From Tumebacillus lacus (GTDB lineage: Bacteria; Bacillota; Bacilli; Tumebacillales; Tumebacillaceae), in the NCBI RefSeq assembly GCF_026410385.1, contig NZ_JAPMLT010000002.1, positions 310,001 to 374,000 on the forward strand: a stretch of DNA of 64,000 nt, in the 5' to 3' direction. Shown here in pieces: positions 33,960 to 42,205 of the stretch. Position 1 is the first letter of the stretch. The number at the start of each line of letters is the position of its first letter. The translations under genes and the position numbers were made by a program. Below the pieces are notes generated by a model. It saw only the letters and a list, made by a program, of their open reading frames with translations, did no database searches and was not told the DNA's origin.

Positions 33960-35234
33960 TTACTTCAGGGTCGCCATCGAAGAGGTCGCGTCCCAACCTA
34001 CGTTCAGGCCGAACAGCTCGCCCAGCGCACGCAGCGGCACGACAGTGCGGTTGCCGATGATCTGAGCCGGCACGTCGAGGGTGATCGGTTGACCGTCAAC
34101 GGTCGCGGTGGTGTTGCCGAGGGTCAGCGTGACCACTTTGCCTGCTGCGTCGGTCAGGGTGATCTGACCGGTCGCTGCATCGAACTGCACGTCCACTTTC
34201 AGGGACTCTGCAATCGCGCGAACCGGCACGACGGTGCGGTTGTTGACGATGGTCGGCTTCACGTCAAACGCCGGCTTGGTGCCTTTGACGTAGACTTTGA
34301 TGCTCTTGTCGCCTTTTTTCGCGAGCTTCTTGCTCAGTTCTGCGTAGACTTTGTCGTTGGTGTAATCTGCAACGAGTGCTTTTTCCAGCGTCGCCACAGC
34401 ACCGTCGGTGTTGTTCAGACGGTCTTGGGTCTCAGCGAGAACGATCAGATCTTCCGGGGTTGCTTCGCCCACTTCGTCTTTCGCGCCGAGAGCTTCGAGG
34501 ATCGCGTTGAGCGCTTCTACGTCAGAAGCGGAGCCTTGAGTCTTCGCCCAGTACATCAGACGGTCCAGTTGAGCTTGCAGATCTTCCATTTCATCTTGCA
34601 GCTCTTCCAGGTGCTTGAGCATGTTCATGATCTTGTTGGACCAGCCTTTGTGCTTGCCCTTGTCGATCCAGCAGTCGCTTTTGGACGGCTTGCCCTTTTT
34701 CACATCGCCTTTGCCGTGGCCCTTGCTGTCCTTGCTGTCCTTGCCTTTGCCATGACCATGACCTTTGGAAGCCTTCAGCGTGGAAGTGCCCGGCTCGGTG
34801 GTGGTGCCGTCGCCCGGTTCGGTGGTGCCGTCGCCCGGTTCGGTGGTGCCGTCACCCGGTTCGGTGGTGCCGTCGCCCGGCTCGGTGGTGCCGTCACCCG
34901 GTTCGGTGGTGCCGTCGCCCGGCTCGGTGGTCCCGTCACCCGGTTCGGTGGTGTCGTCTTCGCCTTCATCCTCACCGTCTTCTTCGTCCTCGTCTTCGTC
35001 GTCACCGTCTTCCTTCGGCGGGCAGATCAGCTCTTCTGCCGGCGGGGTGGTGCCGTCGCCCGGCTCGACAGTGCCGTCGCCCGGTTCCGTGGTGCCGTCG
35101 CCCGGCTCGGTGGTGGTGTCGCCCGGTTGGGTGGTGGTGTCCGGAGTGGTCGTGCCTTCTGCCATCGCAGCTGTCGGTGCGGTGACCAGTGCCACTGCCA
35201 TCAGCAGCGACAGAAATTTACGCTTACCCGTCAT
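33960..35234 (-). CDS. Exported TTEPGDG-repeat protein with copper-amine-oxidase-N domain
   Basis: 424 residues from MTGKRKFLSLLMAVALVTAP (GAGGAGG 7-8 nt upstream; signal peptide ends near AMA). Order: a short repeat block, a run of about 20 acidic residues, seven TTEPGDG repeats, a Lys/Gly/His-rich basic stretch, a coiled coil (MLKHLEELQDEMEDLQAQLDRL), and a C-terminal copper-amine-oxidase-N pair (VNNRTVVPVRAIAESLKV, IGNRTVVPLRALGELFGL). The last is a surface/wall-associated fold without amine oxidase activity. An adhesin or matrix role is inferred from the c-di-GMP-I riboswitch in its leader. Confidence 0.85.
   Translation of the reverse strand: MTGKRKFLSLLMAVALVTAPTAAMAEGTTTPDTTTQPGDTTTEPGDGTTEPGDGTVEPGDGTTPPAEELICPPKEDGDDEDEDEEDGEDEGEDDTTEPGDGTTEPGDGTTEPGDGTTEPGDGTTEPGDGTTEPGDGTTEPGDGTTTEPGTSTLKASKGHGHGKGKDSKDSKGHGKGDVKKGKPSKSDCWIDKGKHKGWSNKIMNMLKHLEELQDEMEDLQAQLDRLMYWAKTQGSASDVEALNAILEALGAKDEVGEATPEDLIVLAETQDRLNNTDGAVATLEKALVADYTNDKVYAELSKKLAKKGDKSIKVYVKGTKPAFDVKPTIVNNRTVVPVRAIAESLKVDVQFDAATGQITLTDAAGKVVTLTLGNTTATVDGQPITLDVPAQIIGNRTVVPLRALGELFGLNVGWDATSSMATLK
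34787..34953. repeat. 21-bp coding tandem repeat (TTEPGDG)
   Basis: About seven and a half copies of a 21-bp unit differing mainly at third positions (cg/ca, ggc/ggt), encoding TTEPGDG. A shorter block of the same repeat lies at about 35040-35130. Copy number is likely variable between strains by slippage. Confidence 0.9.
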
Positions 35235-35262
35235 GATTGGTTCCTCCTCGTAGTTAGAAAAA

Positions 35263-35306
35263 TAAGTGCATAAAAAAGAGACTTTCTCCCACGGAATAAG
35301 CCTCTG
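35263..35306 (-). terminator. Terminator-like platform after the second GEMM-I aptamer
   Basis: AGAGGCTT...AAAGTCTCT followed by TTTTTT on the minus strand, between the aptamer and the ribosome site of the 33960 gene. The stem is short and contains a mismatch. Confidence 0.5.
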
Positions 35307-35334
35307 CCGATAACTGTGTCGAAAATTGCGACTT

Positions 35335-35437
35335 CGGCGACCCGGCTGTCCTGGCAGCCTGTCCAACTGAACAGCACTGCGGTAGACCCGTGGCTTTGCG
35401 TCCCTGCCTTTCGGTCAGGTTTGCCTTTATCGGGAGA
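35335..35437 (-). ncRNA. Cyclic di-GMP-I (GEMM-I) riboswitch, copy 2
   Basis: The minus strand reads AUAAAGGCAAACCUGACCGAAAGGCAGGGACGCAAAGCC (given here in parts: AAAGGCAAACC, CCGAAAGG, GGACGCAAAGCC), then ACGGGUCUACCG, a variable stem (CUGUUCAGUUGGACAG) and GCUGCCAGGACAGCCGGG. Same ordered elements as copy 1 at 22.8 kb. It precedes the exported repeat protein by about 100 nt. Confidence 0.9.
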
Positions 35438-35508
35438 ATTTTCTTTTATAAGCCGAATTTACTAAAATATGTGTCTTTGTACAAGGGTCTCAAGTCCCGA
35501 AATACTGT

Positions 35509-35541
35509 CAAAAAACCCCACTTCCTGTAGAAGCGGGGTCA
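35509..35541 (-). terminator. Terminator of the MA-like peptidase gene
   Basis: ACCCCGCTTC-TACAG-GAAGTGGGGT followed by TTTTT on the minus strand, a few bases after the stop codon at 35547. Confidence 0.85.
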
Positions 35542-35546
35542 TATGT

Positions 35547-37142
35547 TCACAAAATTGTTTGTATGCGCACCAGTTCCACACCGAATAATCGGTGCGTATC
35601 CGGGTACAAGGTCTTGCCGTCCGTGGTGAACAGCCACGCGTTCTGATAGGAGGACGATCCGAACACATCGGCGATTGCCAGCCCGCCGCCGTCCGCCAGC
35701 TGACCGGCTTCGGTCATCGGCGCGTTCGGTTCGAGGAACAGATAGATCGTCTCCGGGTCCGGCTGAGTCTCGGTCAACTGACCCGTCAACTGCACACCTT
35801 CCACCCGGCCGTCTCGATAGACGCGCACCGTGTGGTCGCCCGCCGGCAACGTAAAGGTCTGCCACGTCGAGCTGCCCGCCGGCAGCACCGAAAAACGTCC
35901 TTGAAAGGCGCCCGACACGCGCAACGTGATCTCCGTCCCCCGCGACACCCGGGCCAACTCCGCCTCCAGCCCTTGGCGAAACTGCCCCTTAAAATCGAGC
36001 GACGTCATCCCGAACGCACCCTGAAACGGCGTCGCAGCCCCTGCGCCAAATTGACGCAGATACCGGCGCAAAGCATCCTCACCGGAGCGTTCGACCAGTT
36101 CCCGAACCGCCAGATAATCCTGCGACTCGACGTTGTACGTCGCGGTGCCCAGCGCCCGCAGTTTCGAGGCCGAAGAGTCGATCAGATCGAGATAGGTGCG
36201 ATTTTGGAGCGCCTTCAGCACGTCCTGACGCATGACGCCTTCGATGCTCTCGCGCAGAAGGGCAGGCTGACCTGCGTAGCGCACATCCAGACCGGCGTCC
36301 CACGCCACACCCTCATGGATCCAGCTCGGGATCTCATCGCCGCCGTTTTGGTTGAGCAGCACGTGCGTCAACTCGTGCGCGACCGTCATCACCTGATCTT
36401 CCACCGAGAGATGACGGTGCAACGGCAAGACGATCTTCGAGCCGACTGCCAGCCCGTCCGCATGTTGAGCCGTATCGGCCGCATCCGGGTCTTCCGCGTA
36501 GTTTTTCAAGGCCGCCTGATACCCGGCGTCATTTCCCGCCAAAAACAGCCACACCGGCTCTTGAAACGTCAACCCAAGGCTTGTCTCCAACCGGGAGATC
36601 ACCGACTTTTGCTGCAATAGTTGCCACACCGCGACCGATGACCCGTCCTTGACCGCGCTGTCCGCACCGACGATGCGCATCTTGGAAGCCTGTCCGCTCT
36701 GAATGTCGACGCGCCCCTGTCCGCCGCCCCACGTCACGCGGTCGCCAAACGCTTCGGCGATAAATCGCACCGGCACCATCGTCCGATTTTCGATCAATTT
36801 TGCCGGGACGTCGAGCATCACCGGTTGGCCGTTTTTGGTGACGCGACGCTCGCCGATCGGCATCCGCAGCGTCACGCCGTCCTTTTTCGCCACCGCCGTG
36901 CGCGTCGCCGCCTCCCATGTCACCTCGGCTCCAAGCCCTTCGAGGATCATCCGCACCGGCGCCAAGGTGCGATCCTGCACGAGCTGCGGCTGCACGTCAA
37001 AAAAGAGACGCTGCCCGTCCACGTAGATGTCCGGACGTTGCGGCGTCCCTGCCCATGCGCTCTCGCTCTGTGCCGACACGATCATCGACGCGACCAACGC
37101 GACGGTCAACGCGCGACCGACGATCCGCTTGAAACCTCTCAT
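35547..37142 (-). CDS. Exported copper-amine-oxidase-N / MA-like metallopeptidase
   Basis: 531 residues. Signal peptide (MRGFKRIVGRALTVALVASM ... SAWA), then two copper-amine-oxidase-N motifs (VQDRTLAPVRMILEGLGAEVTWE, IENRTMVPVRFIAEAFGDRVTWG). Next is a gluzincin-like domain with HELTH (VAHELTHVLLNQNG) and the downstream Glu in IHEGVAW, giving H-E-x-x-H plus E, so catalysis is plausible. A C-terminal beta domain resembles a PEGA/Ig fold (GRFSVLPAGSSTWQTF). Start ATG at 37142; a GTG five codons earlier is less likely. Substrate unknown. Confidence 0.87.
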   Translation of the reverse strand: MRGFKRIVGRALTVALVASMIVSAQSESAWAGTPQRPDIYVDGQRLFFDVQPQLVQDRTLAPVRMILEGLGAEVTWEAATRTAVAKKDGVTLRMPIGERRVTKNGQPVMLDVPAKLIENRTMVPVRFIAEAFGDRVTWGGGQGRVDIQSGQASKMRIVGADSAVKDGSSVAVWQLLQQKSVISRLETSLGLTFQEPVWLFLAGNDAGYQAALKNYAEDPDAADTAQHADGLAVGSKIVLPLHRHLSVEDQVMTVAHELTHVLLNQNGGDEIPSWIHEGVAWDAGLDVRYAGQPALLRESIEGVMRQDVLKALQNRTYLDLIDSSASKLRALGTATYNVESQDYLAVRELVERSGEDALRRYLRQFGAGAATPFQGAFGMTSLDFKGQFRQGLEAELARVSRGTEITLRVSGAFQGRFSVLPAGSSTWQTFTLPAGDHTVRVYRDGRVEGVQLTGQLTETQPDPETIYLFLEPNAPMTEAGQLADGGGLAIADVFGSSSYQNAWLFTTDGKTLYPDTHRLFGVELVRIQTIL

Positions 37143-37376
37143 TCCGTCCCACCTCACCTCTTGTTTCTCTCATCCTACCTTTTTGAAGGAAAGACTCGCA
37201 AGAGGTGAAAACAACCAACTCAGGTATATATTTCCATGTATGTGTAAAAAAGACCGCCAGTCGAAAGGTCGTCCGGCGTTCTCAATCTACTCATATTGAA
37301 CTAGTGCAGTAAGAAATATGCGAAAACATCTGCGAAAGAGTATTGTGGTTTCTTTCTCTCTTTATATTCTGTCGAT

Positions 37377-37496
37377 CTACGGAAGCGGGTCCACAACGGA
37401 CTCTTGCACAATCGGAGCCGCAGCCTGAACGGAAACGGTGGTTACCGCCGCAAACAGTGCTACTACAGCCAACAGAGACATAACTACTTTTTTCAC
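37377..37496 (-). CDS. Phr/NprX-like exported signalling propeptide
   Basis: 39 residues starting at a GTG (AGGGGG upstream), too short for routine ORF calling. It has a basic start KKVVM, a hydrophobic export segment of about 18 residues ending VQA, then the tail AAPIVQESVVDPLP. The start codon overlaps the stop of the preceding XRE/TPR regulator (GTGA), the arrangement of RRNPP receptor/pheromone pairs. The mature pheromone is expected in the C-terminal 5-10 residues (for example within ESVVDPLP), which is inference. Confidence 0.82.
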   Translation of the reverse strand: MKKVVMSLLAVVALFAAVTTVSVQAAAPIVQESVVDPLP

Positions 37497-38785
37497 AGAT
37501 AAAGCCCCCTCGCCCTTAGTCCTTCCTGCATCGTGGAAGTCATTTTTTGCATATATTCACTCGCTTTATCTAATTCATGTCGCGATTGATATATGCTAAC
37601 AATCTGAGCATAACACTTAGAGGCCTCCGAAAGCAAGCCGAATTTTTCAAAGATGGACACGGAGCTTAATATATATTCCAGAGCTCTGTCAGAGTTTTCA
37701 AGTTCTTGATACATCTGGGCCATCGTGCGGTAGACATGCGCCCGTTCGTGGTGTTCGGCCGGCAGCAGTTCCAGTGCGCGGAAGCACCATTTCTCCGCCT
37801 CCTGGAAGTTTTTCATCCGCAGGTGGACGACACCCAGTTCACCAAACGCGTTGGCAACAAGTTCCGGTTTGCCGACTTCTTTAAATTCGTCTGCGCATTC
37901 TTGCAGTTGCGAGATCGCTTCGTCAAAGTTGCCCATCTCGTATTGGAAAATGCCGTAGTTCATTTTGGCCGTCACTTCGTGGACTTTGTTGTTGACGCTG
38001 CGGAACATCGTGATCGCCGTGCGGGTCGTTTCCGCCGCTTCTTTGTAATCGCCGAGGCGATAGTGCGTGTTGGCCAGGCCCATGTATGCTTGGCCGATCA
38101 GGAGCAGATTCGGCGTGCCTTGGGAGGCCTTGATCGCCTTTTTGTAGTGCTCCAGCGCTTCCGCCACTTCGCCGAGGTTGGTCAGCGCGACCGCGTAGTA
38201 CTGGTACAGGACGCCTTGCAGTTCCGGCGAGATCCCGTGCTCGCTCTTGTTGAGCTCCTTCATCGCCTGGGACAGGTAGTGCTTTGCCATCACGTAGTCG
38301 TGTTGCTCGATCTTGGCGCGGCCGAGCCAGCGCAGCAGGGTGACCGCCTGCGTGCGGTCGCGGTCGAGCGCGACTTTGTCCAGCATCGATTCGAGCAACT
38401 TCGTCGCGCTGTCAAATTCTTTCGCGTGGATGTACGTCTCGGCGAGATCGAGTTGGATCTCTTCGACGTTGCCCGCTTCTTCCGCGACCAGGCCTTCATA
38501 GACTTGGATCGCTTTTTTGTATTCTTTTGCGTTCTTGAGCGACTTGGCCAATTTTTGGCGGGTGTCTTGCTCAAGCGTCGCCTGCATATCCATCAAAAAT
38601 TCGTCAATCGGCACCTCAAGTTTGCGGGAGATGCCTTCCAGCAATTTAAAAGACGGGTTTGCTTTATCCGATTCGATCTGGCTGATCATCGAGGGCGTGA
38701 CCAAACCTTCGGCAAGCTCGGTTTGGGTGATGCCTTTTTTGATGCGCCACTCGCGGATCTTTTGCCCGAGCGATTTAGTACTCAT
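37493..38785 (-). CDS. XRE/TPR regulator, RRNPP-type peptide receptor
   Basis: 430 residues from MSTKSLGQKIREWRIKKG (GGGAGG upstream; six upstream residues omitted). HTH at about 5-60 (GITQTELAEGLVTPSMISQIESDKANPSFKLLEGI). Many TPR helices follow, e.g. AYIHAKEFDSATKLLESML, ALEHYKKAIKAS, NTHYRLGDYKEAAETTRTAI, KNFQEAEKWCFRALELL. It resembles NprR/PlcR-class regulators in architecture. Coupled to the propeptide gene through a 4-nt overlap. A direct repeat in its promoter may be its own operator. Confidence 0.9.
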   Translation of the reverse strand: MSTKSLGQKIREWRIKKGITQTELAEGLVTPSMISQIESDKANPSFKLLEGISRKLEVPIDEFLMDMQATLEQDTRQKLAKSLKNAKEYKKAIQVYEGLVAEEAGNVEEIQLDLAETYIHAKEFDSATKLLESMLDKVALDRDRTQAVTLLRWLGRAKIEQHDYVMAKHYLSQAMKELNKSEHGISPELQGVLYQYYAVALTNLGEVAEALEHYKKAIKASQGTPNLLLIGQAYMGLANTHYRLGDYKEAAETTRTAITMFRSVNNKVHEVTAKMNYGIFQYEMGNFDEAISQLQECADEFKEVGKPELVANAFGELGVVHLRMKNFQEAEKWCFRALELLPAEHHERAHVYRTMAQMYQELENSDRALEYILSSVSIFEKFGLLSEASKCYAQIVSIYQSRHELDKASEYMQKMTSTMQEGLRARGLYL

Positions 38786-38817
38786 GAGTCCTGCCTCCCA
38801 CACTATAGCATTCTTAA

Positions 38818-38847
38818 CGATAATCTTATCCCAAGCTTACGATAATT
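38818..38847 (-). promoter_or_regulatory. 22-bp-spaced direct repeat upstream of the 37493 regulator
   Basis: ATTATCGT occurs twice on the minus strand (38840-38847 and 38818-38825), exactly two helical turns apart. It lies just upstream of an extended -10 TGCTATAGT. It would suit a dimeric XRE protein acting near the -35. Confidence 0.5.
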
Positions 38848-38897
38848 GAAAGCATATAATACACATTCTCTCCACATTTTCGAAAGGCAAACAAACT

Positions 38898-40550
38898 TTA
38901 CGAAGCACCCCGATTTTCTAAAAATGTTGCCCTCTTGGAGAGGAGGTACGAGATGCCATACCCGACAAAAATCGGCAGAACAAGGAAAAATCCGCCGCTC
39001 GCCATCTCCATGCCGTCTTTGCCGAACAACAGCGGCAGGCTCATCTGAATCACGTCGAAGATCACGTGCGCAAACACCACCGTCACAAATCCGAACCGCA
39101 GATAGCAAAACCCGATGATCACACCAAAGATCGTCAACTCGATAAAACGCGTGTAGATCGGATAGATGGGATACAGGCTGTGCCCGAGTGCCCAGACCAT
39201 CGCCGGCAGCAGCACCGCGACGAACGAGCTTTTCACATACCGTTTGAGGAACGTCACACCGAACAGGCGGTAAAACGCCTCTTCCTGAATGCCCGCCAAC
39301 CAGCCGAGCAGCGGGAACAACAGCGGAAACAGCATGTTGACCGGCGACATCGTGAAGTCGTTTTCATACCAGACGCCAAAGTACGTCTGTGCAAGCCAGT
39401 AAAACACCGACTGAAACCCGAGCCACGCCAAAGCCAGCCCGTAGCCGTACCACACCGCCTGCCTGACGGACGCCGACCATTCCGGGTCCCGACGGGGAAT
39501 CCACAGCCGCGGATCGACCTCGCGCACCAGCATCCCGCCCGAGAGGATCGTCGGATAGGTCGCCGCCGCCACGATCACGGAGAGGACCGCCACGCCGACA
39601 ATCGCAAACGCGCCGACGAGCAACAGCTCCAGTCCGCCGCCGCCCCCTTCAAGGACCGACTGCTCAAAGACCGGCAGTTGATTGAGATTGGCGAAGAAAA
39701 ACAGGATGAGCACCGTCAAGGTCAGCCAAAATGTCGACCACCACGGCCGCTCCCCTTTTAGAAGAAACGCATAGACAAAGGCACACGCAAAGATCACAAA
39801 CGAAAGCCCCAGCGAGATCATCGTCAGGATCGTGCCGATCTTTTGCTGCTCGGCATGCCAGGTGAAAAAGTCGCTCGGCACCGAGTAGCTGTACCGCAGG
39901 GCGGTCACGCGGTCGTTGGCCACGTCGATCACGTAGCGCAGTTTCAACTCGCCGACGTGCCAGGCTTTTTGTTCGTAGACAAAGCGCCGGGTATGTTCAT
40001 CCAGAACGGATCTCTGATCGCGAAACAGTTCGGCAGACGCGCCCGGCACTTCGAGTTCCATACGCCGCTCCAGCGCGGACGGGTCGATCCCCATTTGCAT
40101 CAAGCCGCGCGTTGCGATCTCCTGTGCAGACGCTTCTTCCGTCTGCACCGTCCGCACCATGCCGTGCGAAGCAAAAGCGACCACATCCCCCGTCTGTGCA
40201 TCCAGCCGAACCGACACGCTGGCATAGCTGATGTCCCGGCTGGAAAAGGTCACCGACCAATAGACCAGCGGTGCAGTCCTTGGCATCACTTGATAAAAAG
40301 CGTCTCGCAGATCATGGCGGCCGAGATAGCCGTCCGTGTCCGCATCGCCGTCCAGCGTCGCCGTCACTTTCATCCCGTCGCGCGTGAACCCTTGCGCGGC
40401 ATACAGGGCCTCCGCCTTGGCGACCGCTTCTTCGCGGGAGATCCTGTCGTTCCCGCCCGTCAGTTCGTCACCCATGGAAAAGAAGATAAAGAGGATCAAA
40501 CCGAGCAAGCCGAGCACCGCGATCCAACGGTCCGTTCGCCGTTTACCCAT
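38898..40550 (-). CDS. CPBP (Abi/CAAX) family membrane protease
   Basis: About 550 residues from MGKRRTDRWIAVLGLLGLI (AGGAGG 9 nt upstream). An N-terminal membrane segment and a long extracytoplasmic domain precede a C-terminal multi-TM CPBP core. That core has motif 1 EEAFYRLFGVTF, motif 2 WALGHSLYP and motif 3 VVFAHVIFDV, the glutamates and histidines forming the proposed active site. Substrate unknown; relatives process signalling peptides or act in self-immunity. Transcribed upstream of nothing obvious; the HTH/TPR regulator is next. Confidence 0.9.
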   Translation of the reverse strand: MGKRRTDRWIAVLGLLGLILFIFFSMGDELTGGNDRISREEAVAKAEALYAAQGFTRDGMKVTATLDGDADTDGYLGRHDLRDAFYQVMPRTAPLVYWSVTFSSRDISYASVSVRLDAQTGDVVAFASHGMVRTVQTEEASAQEIATRGLMQMGIDPSALERRMELEVPGASAELFRDQRSVLDEHTRRFVYEQKAWHVGELKLRYVIDVANDRVTALRYSYSVPSDFFTWHAEQQKIGTILTMISLGLSFVIFACAFVYAFLLKGERPWWSTFWLTLTVLILFFFANLNQLPVFEQSVLEGGGGGLELLLVGAFAIVGVAVLSVIVAAATYPTILSGGMLVREVDPRLWIPRRDPEWSASVRQAVWYGYGLALAWLGFQSVFYWLAQTYFGVWYENDFTMSPVNMLFPLLFPLLGWLAGIQEEAFYRLFGVTFLKRYVKSSFVAVLLPAMVWALGHSLYPIYPIYTRFIELTIFGVIIGFCYLRFGFVTVVFAHVIFDVIQMSLPLLFGKDGMEMASGGFFLVLPIFVGYGISYLLSKRATFLENRGAS

Positions 40551-40651
40551 GTGCAAGCACCTCCTGAAATGCGGAGCGGCTCAGCCTCATTTCCATTTTA
40601 CACCAAGGGACTTGACCCCATTCACACATTCCATGCATCGAACGTCACCGC

Positions 40652-42121
40652 TCAGTTCGACTCCACGCTCACATGCTTGTCTGTCACGAGCACCGGCAGT
40701 CCGGTGATCGCCTGCACCGCGTCGGCCGACAGATAGGTCGAACCGTCGACCGAGAGGACCGGCTGCTCGGCCGTGACCGGACGGCCGTCAACGCTGAGGC
40801 TGCCCGAACCGGCGTGCAGGCGCACAGAACGGCCGTCGAGCTCAAAGGCGACCTCGCCCGTCCCCGACAGCCAGTTCACTTGCGCACCCAGCGACTCCAT
40901 CGTGTAGCGCAGCGGCAGATACAAGCGACCGTTCTCTCTCACCAGCGCCGGAGCGTCCGTCAACTCGTACCCGTTGACCATCGCCGCTCCCGTTTGACGG
41001 TCGAAGAGCAGCAGTTGGCGACGATCCGGGAGCAGGAGTTGCTCCGCCGCGTTGAGGACCGCTTCCGGCCGCGAGAGGCGCACGTCCGGGGTCAGGCCGA
41101 CCTGGTCGTTGTTGGTGCCGTCCCGGAACTCCCAGCGGTCGACCGAGACTTTCAGATAGCCGCCGTTTGGCAGCTCGGACGGCGACTGCATCGTGCCTTT
41201 GCCGTACGTCTGCTCGCCGACCAGTTTCGCCCGCCCGGCCTTTTGAAACGCCCCGGCGAGGATCTCCGACGCGCTGGCACTGCTGCCGTCGACGAGCACC
41301 GTCAGCGGCAGGTTGCTGGCATCCGCGTCCGCTTCGAGCGCCATCTTCTCACCGTTCTCATCATGCGCGTAGAGGAGGATGCCTTCGCTGAGAAACAGAT
41401 CGGCGATCGCCAGCGCCGAGACCACATAGCCGCCGCCGTTGCCGCGCACGTCGACGATCAAGCCCTTCACGCCCGCTTGCTCCAGTTTGGTCAGCTCTTT
41501 TTTCACTTCGTACGACGTGCCCTCGCCAAACGAGTAGATGCCGATATAGCCGATGCCGTTCTCCATTCTGTGCGAGACGACGGTCGGGAGGTGGATCTCC
41601 TTGCGAGTCAGCGTGCGGGTCAACCGCTCGCCGCCGCGCACAACCTGCACGGTGACCTGCGAGTCGGCCGGACCGCGCATCCGGGTCACCGCCGTGTCGC
41701 GGTTGTCCCCCGTCACGATCAGGTCGTCGACCTGTACGATGCGGTCGCCCTTCTGCAGGCCTGCCTCCGCCGCCGGAGAGCCCGCATGAGCGTTGCTCAC
41801 CAGCAGCGAGCCGTCTTCTGCGTGCTGCAACGACACGCCGATGCCCGCGTAGGACTGGTTGATCCCGCCGACAAAGTCTGTATACTCCTTGGGCGTCATA
41901 TAATTCGTATGCGGGTCGCCCAGCGTCTCCAGCATGCCGCGGATCGCGCCCGCCAAGATTTTATCTTCATCCGGTTGGGAATAGTGACTGTCCACAATCT
42001 GCGTAAAGACCTCGACCAGCGTCTTGACATTTTGTTCTTCGGCCGCCATCGCGCTCGTGACCGGGGCGGTCGCGAGCATCGCCAGCAAGGCGACTCTGGT
42101 ACCCCAGTTTTTCCATGACAT
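40652..42121 (-). CDS. S41 C-terminal processing protease (CtpA/CtpB-like)
   Basis: About 489 residues from MSWKNWGTRVALLAMLATAP. Signal peptide, then a PDZ domain (GIGVSLQHAEDGSLLVSNAHAGSPAAEAGLQKGDRIVQVDD). The S41 core has the Ser nucleophile in LVDGSSASASEILAG and the general-base Lys in GEQTYGKGTMQ, and a C-terminal copper-amine-oxidase-N module (LYLPLRYTMESLGAQVNW). It cleaves exported proteins; CtpB in Bacillus acts in sporulation signalling. Its ribosome site lies inside a hairpin (42126-42169). Confidence 0.93.
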   Translation of the reverse strand: MSWKNWGTRVALLAMLATAPVTSAMAAEEQNVKTLVEVFTQIVDSHYSQPDEDKILAGAIRGMLETLGDPHTNYMTPKEYTDFVGGINQSYAGIGVSLQHAEDGSLLVSNAHAGSPAAEAGLQKGDRIVQVDDLIVTGDNRDTAVTRMRGPADSQVTVQVVRGGERLTRTLTRKEIHLPTVVSHRMENGIGYIGIYSFGEGTSYEVKKELTKLEQAGVKGLIVDVRGNGGGYVVSALAIADLFLSEGILLYAHDENGEKMALEADADASNLPLTVLVDGSSASASEILAGAFQKAGRAKLVGEQTYGKGTMQSPSELPNGGYLKVSVDRWEFRDGTNNDQVGLTPDVRLSRPEAVLNAAEQLLLPDRRQLLLFDRQTGAAMVNGYELTDAPALVRENGRLYLPLRYTMESLGAQVNWLSGTGEVAFELDGRSVRLHAGSGSLSVDGRPVTAEQPVLSVDGSTYLSADAVQAITGLPVLVTDKHVSVESN

Positions 42122-42124
42122 AAA

Positions 42125-42170
42125 GAAAAACCCCCTTTTCACTTCATTTCGGAGTGTAAAGGGGGTTTTC
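42125..42170 (-). terminator. Terminator whose 3' arm is the Shine-Dalgarno of the S41 protease
   Basis: AAAACCCCCTTT pairs with AAAGGGGGTTTT (12 bp) plus CACT/AGTG, with a short loop, then TTTTTCTTT on the minus strand. The AAAAGGGGG of the 3' arm is also the only ribosome site before the ATG at 42121. The same hairpin can therefore end the upstream SLH gene transcript and hide the protease start. Confidence 0.82.
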
Positions 42171-42205
42171 CTGCCATTGGCAATTTAGTTTACAAAGAGA
42201 TTCAA

